A DNA stretch of 64,000 nucleotides. It comes from Enoplosus armatus. Its lineage: Eukaryota; Chordata; Actinopteri; Centrarchiformes; Enoplosidae. Under the pieces are notes generated by a model. That model was not told where the DNA came from and ran no database searches. It saw only the letters and a program-made list of their open reading frames with translations. Positions within the stretch are counted from its first letter, which is position 1. Each line of letters begins with the position of its first letter. A program made the position numbers and the translations under genes. The stretch lies in NCBI RefSeq assembly GCF_043641665.1, contig NC_092186.1, forward strand, positions 17,131,001 to 17,195,000, written 5' to 3'. This document shows positions 35,210-47,099 of this stretch, in pieces.

Positions 35210-36550
35210 ATTTCTTCCAAATGGAAACAGGCTTAATTGTTAAAATTAGAACAATATTACACACTAGAAATACATATGAGATAGAGATAGACTGTCATAT
35301 CATTGAAAGGGATAACTGGAACCATCTTATATATGTTAAACATGTTTTTATATATATATGCACACTGATGAACCAGGTTATGACTCCAAGCTGTTGGTAT
35401 ACTGCAGGAGTACTCATGAATAAATTCTTATGGTATATGTTAATTAATTATGAGGAAGAAAAATGAGGCCATGTTGTGTCTTTTTAAATCAGTAACATAT
35501 TGCTTCATATCACTGCCAATTTATGTCACCAATTTTAAATGTATTGTATAACAGCATCATTCATAAATAACTCAAGTTATTTGCCTTGAGGAGTGCTTAC
35601 TGTCACATTTTTATCTTATCTGTTCTTCTGGCTGATGGTCCCCTCTGCAGATAATTCATTTGTATGGTCTTTGACCTACATTGTAAAACATGTCTTTGGA
35701 ATTACTACACTTGTAAAACAGGGTATTGGTCACGTCTCTTATAAAACAAATGCTGACAAATTTAAACTGCCCATTGTAACACGCTGCAAACCAAGGGGCA
35801 GCTAATGTGATGGGAACTTCAGTTAACTCAGTAGCATTGTCTGTTAGTACAGCATCACACTACACTTCACCTTCCATTATATTATTAAGGTGTGGAAATT
35901 GTTTCATTCTCACTAACACAAGTGTCCCAACAGATTCATATAACAAGGCTGTTATCTGGGATTGCACAAATTGCTCTTATCCAACATAATCCAAAGTAAA
36001 CAACACACTCATCCAACTAAGAATGGGTTAAGCCATGCAGCAAAACCCTAAACAAATCCAGAAATCTCTTCAGATGTCAATATATTCTTGGAAACTATAA
36101 AACATTGAATTGTGTTAGTTCATTGTTTGCTGGTGTCCTAAGAGATTCATCGCACTCAACTCTCTACCACATTTCCACATTTCCACATTCCAGTTGTAGC
36201 TCATGTTCCAGGTCTGTGCAGGTCTGTGCAGCTCTTTGTCACTGTCAGAGTGATGGGCCACTCCTCACACACTACATTCAAATGGATTAGATACACAGAC
36301 ACATCATATTTGTATAAGTATGTTATGAATGGATTTGCCTTTTTCAGATATGCAATACAATTCACCAACTTTTAAAAATAGCTTTACATTTAGAGCATCT
36401 GTAGAATTCCCTGACCAAGGAGCTACATTTATTAGTACTGTATGTTCTCCCATGTCTTTACAGCTGTGGATAAAATCTGGTGTAATACTGCGCTCCTGTG
36501 GTCTACATGAGCTCCTACGTCCAATGGAGGCTGCATTGCCTTTCGTAAAA
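35210..36550. other. Intergenic DNA between Ginger and hykk.2, no gene seen
   Basis: Several short open frames without domain, splice or codon support. No element ends recognised. Confidence 0.5.
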
Positions 36551-36554
36551 AAAT

Positions 36555-36606
36555 AAGAAACGATAAGATAAGATAGACTTTATTGTCCTGAAGGAAATTT
36601 GCCTTG
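36555..36606. repeat. LINE 3' tail-like segment
   Basis: gataagataagatagacttta followed by ttgtcctgaaggaaatttgc resembles the 3' end of fish LINEs (gataagatagactttattga...ggaaattt). Confidence 0.5.
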
Positions 36607-36959
36607 GAGTACACTGGACCCTTAATCAGCCATGTACTATAATTGTTGTTATTGACTTTCTGGCCAAAAGCACATGTGATGCAATTTTGTATTACTTAAT
36701 ACTGTTTGTGTTTCATACCCAACAATAACTTAAAAAGTACATCAGTGGAACCATAATATGATGGCTCAGTTCAAGAATCTCTTTCCTAAAGATTGGCCAA
36801 TACAGTATCTCAGAAAGCAGGAAACTTGGTATGTTGCCTCAGGCTCATACTTAACCCACACTTGTTCCACTGACATGTTCATACATTGATTTGTGGCTGT
36901 TCCCAATAAAATTGTAACAGCAGAGAGAAATATGCAGCTGCCGAAGAACAGGAACCATG

Positions 36960-37155
36960 GCTCTCTATAGCGCAGACATAAAGTCTCATATGTATATCTT
37001 TCTCCATTATAAGGTGAGGTTGTTTGTCAAGACAGAAGGGCCATCTAGTTTGACGGGCTTCTCCACAAACATAGACAGACAATAAAGCTGATGAAAAGCT
37101 CGCAGTGTTTACATTCTCTTCTGCCCATCTCTTCCACACTATCTGCTGAGAGACG
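36960..37155 (+). promoter_or_regulatory. hykk.2: Putative 5' UTR / promoter-proximal region of hykk.2
   Basis: Precedes the ATGG|gtgagt exon end. The segment from about 37080 is pyrimidine-rich (cattctcttctgcccatctc) and leads to gagagacgatgg. Transcription start not determinable; a tataag lies near 37010. Confidence 0.35.
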
Positions 37156-40100
37156 ATGGGTGAGTCCACTTATTTTCTGTTAAATAACCGGAACATAAAG
37201 TCCATTAAAAGCCCAGATATATTCAATTAGTCGTCAGGTCATGGTTAAAGCCTTTCTTAATAAATATGTATTTCTATTACACCTCTATGGAGTGTAATGG
37301 TTTGTTTTATTTTTGTCAGTCATTCTGTAGCTCATTTAGTTTGAATAAATGTCTTGCTTTACAATCAGTGTTTATATGAAGCCAACATTAAACATTGTTT
37401 ATATATTTCACAGTTATTAACTGGTGGTTTATGACAGATGTCAGTGAGCTCTGTAAGTACTGCAAAAGGATGTTGAGAGGTTCTCAAAGATCTTAAACAA
37501 AGGATTGTCAATCAGTATATGCATAAATTATAACATAACTTTGATATCAAAGTCCTGATTAAGGCTCCTAGGTTGTAGAGTGTCCACGGTAAAATAGTTC
37601 CCTTTGCCTAAGTTTTTTAATGATATTGCCTCCTTGGGGGAGTTAGTAGTAATAGTTTCAATATCCAAAAAAATGTAAATCAGAGACCTTATGAGAGAGT
37701 TATTTAAAGTGACATGCAACAGGATAATTAACATCATTGTGCCTAATTCCACTCATGTGTTTGCTAATGCGTTTTTTTATGCTTCTGGTAGTTTTACCAG
37801 CACAGATTTTGTCAGAAGGACATTTCAAGATGTAAATAAGTTTCATAGGGTAACTGAAGATAAAGCTTTTTAAAGGGAATTTTTTGCCTGATCTTGATGA
37901 TGATTAAAAACACGGGGTACAATTGCCACATGAGACAAAAAACATCCTGTAATGGGGGAGGCAACGTTTGTCTGGGGCCGGGAGCAACTAAAGCTTGTTT
38001 CTGAGGTTTGATCTTAAAATTGTTGTATCAGACGACTACATTTTGTGGCACCGTGAAAGGGAATAACATACAAACCCTCAACACCACATTATGAGTTACT
38101 CCAGTTGTTACACCCTAACAGGCGCAGCAAAACCAAGAGTCTGGACATATTTACATACATACATACAAGTTTCACTCCTTTACATACATACAATTTAACT
38201 ACTTTGGCCAGTGAAATAGCGAGACTCTCCTAGTACTCTCTCCCTATGAAGATATACTTAGGTTTTGTCAAAATTGTGTTGTGATTTTACTCTTATGTGC
38301 AGATAACACCACAGCTGTCAATCCAAAGCCAACATTCACCCTGCAGCAAGCAACCAAACTGACACTGAAACTTTATGGAGTGACCACAACTGAGATCTCC
38401 ACCCTGCCTAGTTACATAGACCAGAACTTTCTCATAGTGGACACGGAGGGTACCAAGTACGTCCTGAAGATCATGAACTCAGAACAGAGTAAGAACACCA
38501 CCCTGCTGGGGGTGCAGACCCTCGCCATGTCCTTTCTACGCCAGCATGGAATTCCTGCTCAGACAGCCGTGCCCACCACCACAGGGCAGCTCATGACTAT
38601 GGAGGAAAAAGGTAACAGCAAAATATCTCTGAAGTCCAATTTCATAAAATCTCACTCACATTGAGTCATGATGCGAACAAAGACAACGGAGTGAATCTCA
38701 AGCACATGCAACATGAGGTGATTGGTTAAACTAATGACTGAGGATGCTGTCGCCCATGAAAATACACAAAACAAACCCAATTCAAAAACATCTTAAATGT
38801 CTTAAAAGCAGCCAATGCCATGCCCATTTCACACAGAGTGTGAGGACGGGACTACATACTTAACTTAAGGAAATAATAAATTAAAGCTGACTTTATGGGT
38901 AAGATTATGTTTAGACCTTAGATTACAGATGGTTGAGTTTAATGCTTAATGTAGTTTGGGTTAGGGTAATAATTCCAAATCTAAACAGCATGGAACTGAA
39001 AGAGGCCTAATGGAGTTTGCATGCCAAGCAACGGTGTACATTTGAATTAAAGGACAAGTTACCTTCTCTCCACACAAACTTTCAGCTGTGTTGTCATTTG
39101 AGTATGTGTGAGATACTGTAACTTGCTGCAACTAGCTGCCGGGGGCATAGAGAAATTCAGTTAGACCAGGAATGTTATTACTCTCAACAAGGTTGCATAA
39201 TATGCATGTATATAGCAGGCAACGTTATATGATATTGTAAAGTTCTAAACCAGACTATACAGAGTAATTATGCTTCATTGAACTAAAAATGTTTCACCTT
39301 ACCTTATTAGACTGCGGACATGGTACTCAGACCCACTGTGTGAGGTTGTTGACTTATCTCCCTGGGAAAACCATCGCAGTCACAATGCAAGATCTTTATC
39401 AAGTCGGCAAGTTGGCTGCCACCTTGGATAAGACATTGCAACAAGTAAGTTCAAAGGTAAATCCTACTGCCAATAGACATTTTGGGCAGATGGCTGAGGC
39501 AGGAGGTCTCCCCTCACCTTGACTAGCAGATGCTGTGCTAATGGCAGAGTATTTTAGCATCTTTCAGCTCATCACTTGGGTTTCACGGCCTGTAACTTCA
39601 CTGTTTTGGTTTACTCTCATCAATCTCGTTTACAGCTGTTACACCCAGCTGTTTTCCGCAAAAAAAGCTGTACTTTCTGGGCATCAAACAGCACACTGAC
39701 AAAGTTAGTGAACATTGTAGAACATTTTGCTGCTGTAGTGTTGAAAACATTTTATTTTTTTTCAGCTGGTATCTCCAAACCTTGATGTCTTACAAAACAA
39801 TGATGAACTTTGGAGTTTATCCAACATTCCTCTCCTGGAGGGCTTCCTATCAGTGATGGATGGAGATCCCCTGCAGGAAGTGGTCAAAGCAGTCATTGGA
39901 CAATATAAATCAGATGTGCAGCCCAAAATCAGCTCTTTCCAAAAAGGTAACAGAGATAACAAGTCTATATTCCTTATATTCTGTAGTCATTTGATTTACT
40001 ATTATACTGTCTTTATGATTCTGCTTGTCATGTTAGATTTTTTTATTGATTATTATTATTATTGTTTTTCTGTATAATTGTAAACACCTTGGTAATCCAG

Positions 40101-41842
40101 CCCAGTATCTCTCGGAATTATGTTATTATGACAATTGGAGGTTATGGTGGAAAGGCATGTAGCGAGTTTATGTTCTGTAACCTTTTAACCATTATTTTAA
40201 CCATAATCTTCCCATAACCTTAAAACTACAGTATATTCAATATCAATCAACTTGTAAATTTCTCCAATACATTGGTTTAGAAATGACATTCCCATTGTCC
40301 TTAGCTGTTGTTGGTGTTTAGTGCTAATTAGCAAATGTTAGCATATAACAGGCTCAACCAAAATATGTTAGCATTTACCTCAAAGCACCGCTGTACCGAA
40401 ATATAGCCTCAAAGAGCTGCTGCCATGGCTTTAGACATTTAATCTTGTTATATTAACTATAGATCTCATGACTGAGAGATGACTCATAGTGACTATCCCA
40501 TAGACCATTATCACCTGACTCTGCAGTTTCCCTCAGCTCTACAGAGCTCACAACTTCTCCGTTTTAGTTCACTCTCACGGCTCTCATTGCATCAAACAGT
40601 AAGCAACTGTTTTTTTTCTGTGAAAAAGCTCTAACAACTCGCTGTACAGTACCTTCCCAGCTCCCAAAGACACACAGACAAAGTAAGCAAACAGCTGGTG
40701 AACATAGTGGAGCATTTAGTGGCTAAAGAACCAGATATTTCCCTCAGAAGCTAAAATGAGAGTAAATATTGGACATAGATTCATCAGGTGACCACAAACA
40801 CAAAATAATGCTCCTAATCTCATGGATAGGTGAACAACTAACTGTTTGCTCAGAAGTTTTCAACCTAAAGGATGCTAATATGTAAATAGTGTTTACAGCT
40901 TGTTTCCTTTGCCCCCAAGTGCTTTTTGCAGGTTTGACCAAGAGTGTTAGTTGCCTTACCTTACCCATAGTTTATTTGTATATTTATCTAACCTTAGCTA
41001 TAATGTAGCTGCCATGTGCAGATATTAATTTAAAATACATTTTAAAACATTCATTGAGTATAATCCGGGGTTTGGCAGAACGGTCCAATATCAACATGCT
41101 TGTCTGGCGATACGGGGCCATTTTCATCTATTAAATTATATTATTAAGTGTATCGATTACATTTTTATGTTGAATTGTCCAGGGCAAATCCAACAGAGAT
41201 CACCAGAGCTCTTCACTATGGTAACACTTTACCAATAGATTGATTGGAATTCATCAGAAATCAATGGCTGGATATGAATTTGGCTTGTTTTCACCAGATA
41301 CTAGAATGGTGCATTTACATCAAATACGTGTACAGTTTTTCCCCCACAGAACATTTAAAGGCACAAAGGTACTATGTGTGTCTTTGCTGTTTCTGACAGG
41401 GATAATACATGGTGACTTAAACGACCTGAACATCCTAGTCACACCTGTTGACAACGGGCATCATGAGGTGACAGGCGTCCTTGACTTTTCTATGCTCATG
41501 AATGGATGCTTTGTGTTTGAAGTGGCAATAACTATCATGTACATGATGCTGGAGAACCCCAGGCCTTTGGATGTAGGTGGAGCACTGTTAGCGGGGTGGG
41601 AGAGCATTATGCCGCTCAATGATGATGAAAGGGATTCCCTCTTCCTGCTGGTCCTCGGTCGCTTGTGCCAGTCTCTGGTTTATGGACGTTACCATGTCAA
41701 AAAATACCCAGAAAACAAGGAATATCTCCTGATTACAGCCACAAATGGGACTGCGCTTCTAGTTAAACTCTGGGAGCTGGGCAAGAAAGAAGTCGAAAGG
41801 AAATGGTTCACAGATGCCAGCATGTTCTCAGTCAGTGAATAA
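37156..41842 (+). CDS. hykk.2: Hydroxylysine kinase, copy 2 (5 coding exons, altered DFG motif)
   Basis: Paralogue of hykk.1. Exons: 37156-37159 (ATGG), 38303-38611, 39311-39444, 39766-39946, 41400-41842; all GT/AG; sum 1071 nt = 356 aa, exactly the length of hykk.1. Exon 2 opens in phase 1 (AT AAC ACC...), so it needs one base from upstream; ATGG|gtgagt supplies Met plus G to give [11 protein letters not shown]. Motifs: LPSYIDQNF, Lys57 in [17 protein letters not shown], catalytic loop [10 protein letters not shown] (His213, Asp215, Asn220). The metal-site motif is LDFSML (Asp238 kept, Gly240 to Ser, Asp241 to Met), unlike DFGD in hykk.1. Otherwise intact, with no stop or frameshift, so probably expressed but possibly with changed catalysis. 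The 4-nt first coding exon is inference. Confidence 0.92.
37530..38030 (-). pseudogene. Penelope-like element GIY-YIG endonuclease fragment
   Basis: In hykk.2 intron 1, minus strand. From high to low coordinate the frames read [13 protein letters not shown], then [20 protein letters not shown], then [20 protein letters not shown] and VACHFK. A shifted frame ends near [15 protein letters not shown]. This order (C-x-x-C, V-Y-x-L-x-CPC-x-x-x-Y-x-GKT, RI-x-EH, P-V-A-x-HF, T-L-x-P-x-GLN-x-x) matches GIY-YIG domains of vertebrate Penelope-like retroelements. Stops and frameshifts make it dead. The reverse transcriptase part is not present. Confidence 0.65.
38665..39285. other. hykk.2: hykk.2 intron 2
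   Basis: Intronic; nothing recognisable beyond AT-rich sequence. Confidence 0.6.
39571..39745 (+). repeat. hykk.2: Interspersed repeat copy A in hykk.2 intron 3
   Basis: Contains ggtttactctcatcaatct, aaaaaagctgtactttctg and gacaaagttagtgaacattg. It matches, in order, the copy at 40535-40745. It ends within about 20 bp of the exon at 39766, next to its polypyrimidine tract. Confidence 0.6.
40306..40446 (-). repeat. hykk.2: Interspersed repeat fragment in hykk.2 intron 4
   Basis: Contains gtgctaattagcaaatgtta, cctcaaagcaccgctgtacc and agagctgctgccatggcttt. These are pieces of the same repeat family seen at 13505-14570, in inverted order. Confidence 0.5.
40535..40745 (+). repeat. hykk.2: Interspersed repeat copy B in hykk.2 intron 4
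   Basis: Contains agttcactctcacggctctc, agacaaagtaagcaaacagc and agatatttccctcag. Longer than copy A; two copies of one family in adjacent introns. Confidence 0.6.
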
Positions 41843-41871
41843 ATGTTTACAAATGTATGAGCATGAAAGAG

Positions 41872-41877
41872 AATAAA
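41872..41877 (+). terminator. hykk.2: hykk.2 poly(A) signal
   Basis: aataaa 30 bp after the stop codon, in gagaataaagat. Another aataaa at 42075-42080 is a possible alternative. Confidence 0.55.
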
Positions 41878-42589
41878 GATTTGCATTTACAAAGAATATC
41901 TGAATTGTACATTTATTGCCCATACTTAGGCATGTGTAACCAAAAGAGGGCATACCAAAATCTTGACTGTATATTATTGATTATTAGTAAATTGCTTTTG
42001 CTGCTGATGTGACCTCTTTTCTCATCCTACGCATTTCATTTTATTGTTGACCCTGTGTTGACCTATATATGACTAATAAAGCCGAAACTGAAACTAGTTG
42101 GTTTACATCCTCCTCTAACATGACACTTTTCTTTTTGGCGACCATCAGTTTGACCACTTACCTTCTGTGAGAATCTGGACCAAAACTCTTATATCACCAG
42201 TTTATTAATATTTCCAACTGCACACACAGCGGATTATTGTAGGAACCTTTTATTAATATCCTCCAGTTAACTTTTAGAACTACAGATGGCTTAGTAACAT
42301 TTGCCTCTGGCTTATTAGAAATGAGAAACCCAGGATTATTTCTTAATAGATTGTCACAATGTATAACTGCATTGGTACCGAGTAGAAAGTAGCTATTTTA
42401 CTGCTAAAACATTGTTTTGATTAAAGCACACTGAAGCAAGAGAGTCTTTATTTGAATAACAGTGGAAACTCCCTAAGCTGAAAATATAATGTCAATATTA
42501 ATATAGCCAGCCAAACTCTTTGCATGAGTCATGAGAGCCGAAACCACTTTCCTTTAATTCATTTTCAAAGTGATGCACAAGACAGATCA

Positions 42590-42700
42590 ATCAGGTCAGG
42601 TCAGGTTACTTTATTTGTACCAGTATGTAGATTTGGTTTGCAGTAGACAAGGCATCCATCTTGACACACATTTTACAAACAGCACAGACAATAGACAAAC
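42590..42700. repeat. LINE 3' tail-like segment
   Basis: caggtcaggtcaggttacttt, then atttgtacc and ttggtttgcag, resembling fish LINE ends (ggttactttatttgtaccc...aaattt). Confidence 0.45.
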
Positions 42701-43651
42701 ATGACAGAAGTACTCAAGGCTCCAGTGATCAGGACTTAAAAAGAGAAACATAACAATAAAAAGACCACTAACATAAATAACCAGCAATGTTCCTCCTCTT
42801 TGCTACTCTGATCTCCTTTGTCAGTGTGTTTCTGGCCTGGTTGTACGGGATTCTGTCCCCATAACTAACAACTGGCTTACTGATAAACTGTATAACAAAA
42901 TAACATTTTTGCTATCTGAGGAATTAAAGGGAAGCAGACTCAAAATGTGCACCACACAGGTACTGCTTCCACCATACTATCTGCTGAGAGGAAGAACCAC
43001 TTCCTTTTTCTGGTAACTGTTTAAGACAGACTTCAACCCATATTGGCTAAATAAATATTATAGGGGGGCCCTAGTGAATTAATGTTAATAATAAGCAAAA
43101 ACTGACATCCTCTCTTTGTTTAAGAACATTTCCTTTGCTGTGGAAATTCAGAAAAAAAAGAGAATGATGAACACTAGATGGAGACATCATCCTACTTATC
43201 CCACATCCCTTTTGTGAATCAGTCTTTCAGACTCACATTCAGGCTTAAACACCTTTGAATCCTTACTTGAGGCAAATTTAATAATTTCTTCTTTAACCTC
43301 ATACAGTATCTAAACTAAAACATTTGTAGTTTGTGGAAAAGCTTGTGAACTAAGGCTAACCTCTTCAAAAGTGTGAAAATATGTCCATCTTTACTTTCTT
43401 CAAAACAAAACTTAAACCAACTTGAACTCTATGTGAAAGACATTGAATTATCATCTGGTTTATTACAAGCGATGGGATTGGTGTTATACTATGATGCTTA
43501 AAGAGCTCCTTTCTTGGAGAAAGATGCGCAACTGCAGATGAAATTGTGGCAGGATTGTTTTCTTTCATTGTATTTCACCTTCAAATGCTGTTGTGCTCCA
43601 AACACCTCAGCCAGAGCCTTATGTTAACACTCCCAACAACATCACACTTCA

Positions 43652-43652
<1 letters not shown>

Positions 43653-43688
<36 letters not shown>
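43653..43688. repeat. (CA)n microsatellite
   Basis: About 18 CA units. Confidence 0.95.
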
Positions 43689-43690
<2 letters not shown>

Positions 43691-44499
43691 TGTCTACCTT
43701 TCTACATTTCAACCTCCCACCTCAAAGGCACCATCTGCCCTCTGCCCCCGCTGCAGCTCGCGATATGTACCTCCAGTCATGCAGAAAAAGTCACAGTGTG
43801 CGTCTGTGAATGTCTGCCTGTGTTCACGTTTGTTCTCCGTCTGTTTCACTGTAGTTCACCGGCATGCAAGCACAGCGAGCCCAAAGAGGCACATATCTGA
43901 ACCTTTGCACAGTCCCTCTCCCTCTTTCTCTCTCTTCTGCCTCTCCTCCTTTTGTCTTTGTAATACTTTAAATCCATGTTCCACAAATTACAGCTGAAAT
44001 AGAAATGGCAACACTCAAAGGACTTAGCTTAATACACCAACCCCACTTATCAGTGCCATTAATCCTCTTGGCATTTCAAAACAGAGCACTGGGTCTACAC
44101 TGCACCTTTTTTAAAATACAGCAGGGAAATTTAATTTACACTCCAAAGACCACCAATCTGCAGGCTTTTAAAGTCAGAATTTGCTGTTTCCATTGTCGGG
44201 CCTCTTGAATGATTTTTTTCTTTTCTTTTTCTTTATTTTATGTATGATATATGTAAATATTCTCACAGCTCTTTTCAAACAAACGTCAACAATGTGCAGT
44301 ACAGTGAAAACTTTGGGTGAGAAAATTATCTGAATGCCTAAAATGTAATTAAACAGCAAAGTCCTCCAGTCCTCCAAATATATTTTTAATAAAAAGGTAA
44401 ACAACTCTCAAGCCACTAATTGCAAAGGCCTTTACTAACTAAAACTTTGAATCATTAATTACAAATTGTTTGTTCAGTTATCACCACGTGACTTTTCAG

Positions 44500-44965
44500 A
44501 GGATACAATGTCTCTAAACAAGAAGGAAAAAAAGCTGCTAGAAGGATATATTTCGCCTCCTTTTCTCCAACAGCATTGGGGGTTTGATCTGTCCGCTTGC
44601 CAATCATAAGCCAGCCAGTGTTACTGTTTTCCATTAAAGTATATTTCTGTGACTGCGGTTCGGCTCCTCAGGGTCATTTGTCAGATGTTTTTGGACTTCT
44701 CGACCATGATTGTTCCCAAGCATTACTGGAGTGAAAACATCGCCTGGACTCCACAGTCTTCACCAAAGAGAGCAGCGCATTGTTAATAGGATACTATGTG
44801 CGTATTACACTGCATATGCTATGCGTATACTGCTCCTCATTTTTGGAAGCGGGGCCATGTCTCTGCCTCTACGACTAATGTCCACGGGGCTCATGCATCA
44901 GATTCCAGCTCTGTCACGGCTGCCGGAGACAATCAGCTGCCATTCTTTCTTTTAGCTGCGATCAC
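44500..44965. other. Repeat-free block, candidate conserved non-coding element
   Basis: High-complexity, GC-balanced DNA with no repeat family I recognise and no supported ORF, unlike the flanking AT-rich sequence. It includes ctcatgcatcagattccagc and gagacaatcagctgccattc. Conservation cannot be tested here. Confidence 0.3.
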
Positions 44966-45143
44966 TTATAATGTGTTTTAAACCAGCCAAATTCATGATT
45001 TTGTTGTTCTCATGTACTCAGATTTCTCTTTCTGTTGACAGATAAGTAAGAAATATTTGATTGCAGCACATAAACACTACCTGTTAACCAGGCAGTCATT
45101 CCTAAAGGTTTTGTGGACATTTTGAAATACGTGATCACAGAGA

Positions 45144-45413
45144 AAATTTAATGGTAAATTGTCTTCACTTACATAGCATTTTTAAACCTTAACTGTTCAG
45201 AAAGCGCTTTACAGATCAGGTCTCATTCACCCATTCACGCACATTTACACACCGATGGCGACCAAGCTGCTATGTAAGGCGCTGGCCTCCATCGGGAGCA
45301 ACTTAGCGTTCAGTGTCTTGCTCAAGGACACTTGAAGGGGGGAGCTGGGGATCGAACCCCAGCTCTACCCTGCTCTACGACAGTGCTAACCACTGCGCCA
45401 CCATGCCACAAAA
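45144..45413 (-). mobile_element. tRNA-derived SINE
   Basis: Minus strand has a tRNA-like head: A box tggcgcagtgg (45390-45400) and B box ggttcgatccc (45348-45358), the two parts of a pol III promoter. The body (tgtccttgagcaagacactg, ttgctcccgatggaggcc, gtgaatgggtgaatgag) and the tail (gtaaagcgctttctgaac) match the organisation of fish AFC-like SINEs. Not a functional tRNA gene because no cloverleaf can be formed around it. Confidence 0.8.
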
Positions 45414-46379
45414 AAAGGTTGTCCTCTTATCTTTACCGCCATACAGCTCTCTACCCTGTACAGTCGCAAAGCGTCTTTAACCATAGTTCAATGAGCTGCA
45501 AACCACATTCAATATGCTTGTGAAACACAAAAATATTGGCAAAACAACTTGACTTAGAGAGTAAGTCTTAACTTGATTAGAAATGTGACACTTCACTTCT
45601 GAAATGTTTCCAGTGGACATTGGACCACACTCTGACTCCAAATACTGACTTTGTATTTTGAATCTGGATGATTTGACGTGTAAAAAAAGTTAGTTAATTC
45701 CTTCCACAAAAAACAAACAATACTACCCTTAATATTATAATCCTTAGGCAGCGATTCTAGACATTCCAAATATACAGCACCAACCCAAAGTCCACAGAGA
45801 AGAAAAACCCAGATTTAGTTGGCACATACGGTCCTTCCTTACATCACCCTGAGAATGAAGAATAAACAAGTCCCATGACCCCACGGCTTTGTCTTCAGTT
45901 GTGCGTCTTGTTAGTCTCCGTCTTTAAAATTTTAAGATTAATCAGAGGCACACAGCACTTCAGCCATCGCAGCTGCCAAACCGACCTGTTAGGACTAATT
46001 CACTTCATGGATCTCTGACAGACTCTCGTGTAATGCATATTAGCTTTATGCCTGGACGATCTATAGTGGCCAAGATGTCAGAGTTTGATACAAGGCTAAT
46101 GGGTCTCTCTCTCTCTGTTAACAAAGACCTTTCTCATCTGTTATGTTAGTTGACAGTTTGGCAAGGTCCTGAACTAACAGCTTTTACACAAAAAACGTGT
46201 GTCCATTACTTAATTATGTAGCACTTTGTGCATGCAGTTAGCTAACATTTACTGAATAGCTTTGCTTACTTAGATGCCATTATCCCCCACAAGCGACACT
46301 GATTCATACAAAAGATTTTTTTTATCTTCTTAGTATTGAGAAATGCCCTGTTTTCTTTCAATTAAGTGGCGTCATTTGT

Positions 46380-46870
46380 ATTCAGAAGAAAGCATACTTC
46401 AAGGATAAAGTCACCTCTAAAGTGTGACAGCTTTCTAAGAGAGGCATAATCATAGCAGCATCCAGCCACTTAAAATCATCCAAAAGCAAAAGGCATGCTC
46501 CTCAAATTTGGAGGTAAAGCGGAGGAGGAGACACAGGCCTCAATTAGTAAGCTGTTGCGGTAGCTCAGTGACTTCCCCAGTCTTATCAGTTTGTTTCAGA
46601 GCGTCTGGGCTTTGCAGACGGATGCTGGCCTCAGTTTTCTATCATGAATTGTTCCCCATCAGACCTACTAAACTCTCCAAAGGGAGAGCAAAAGAAAGCC
46701 ATCAGCATGAATTCATTAAAACTTTCGCACATTGTCACGTGTCACTTTTCAGTCTCCACATTTGCTGTACCAAGCGTCATGGCAGCCTATCTGCACGGAA
46801 CAGGTGGGAAGCACAGCGGCCTCTCAGAGCTCCAACATTAGGGAGGTGCTTAGAGAGGGGTGGCTAATCG
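46380..46870. other. Repeat-free block, candidate conserved non-coding element
   Basis: High-complexity sequence without element signatures, including catcagcatgaattcattaa and attgtcacgtgtcac (E-box-like cacgtg). The 119-codon open frame through it shows no domain. Confidence 0.25.
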
Positions 46871-46937
46871 ATTGGACAGACTGGATTTACTGAGATGACT
46901 GAGTCACAGGGTGACTGCGGAGGCAAAGTAGGAACTC

Positions 46938-46962
46938 TGTGTGTGTGTGTGTGTGTGTGTGT
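46938..46962. repeat. (GT)n microsatellite
   Basis: About 12 GT units, followed by purine-rich gggaggaggaggaag. Confidence 0.9.
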
Positions 46963-47099
46963 GGGAGGAGGAGGAAGGTGTCCAATTCCGCTGAGAAACT
47001 GACTACCTGAATTATCAAAACAAAGTAGTTCTGAAGTACAGTATATGCTTAAGTAAGGGTTAGGGTGAGAAGAAGAAGAAGTACAGCATTCTTTTGTTG

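Noticed and set aside
38281..38302. Extending hykk.2 exon 2 upstream to an in-frame GTG
   Set aside because: The extra residues come from intron sequence ending in tgtgcag, a normal acceptor. Nuclear genes rarely start at GTG and the ATGG exon explains the phase.
45348..45400. tRNA gene suggested by A and B boxes
   Set aside because: Only the promoter boxes are tRNA-like; the body continues into a SINE and no acceptor stem or anticodon arm is evident.
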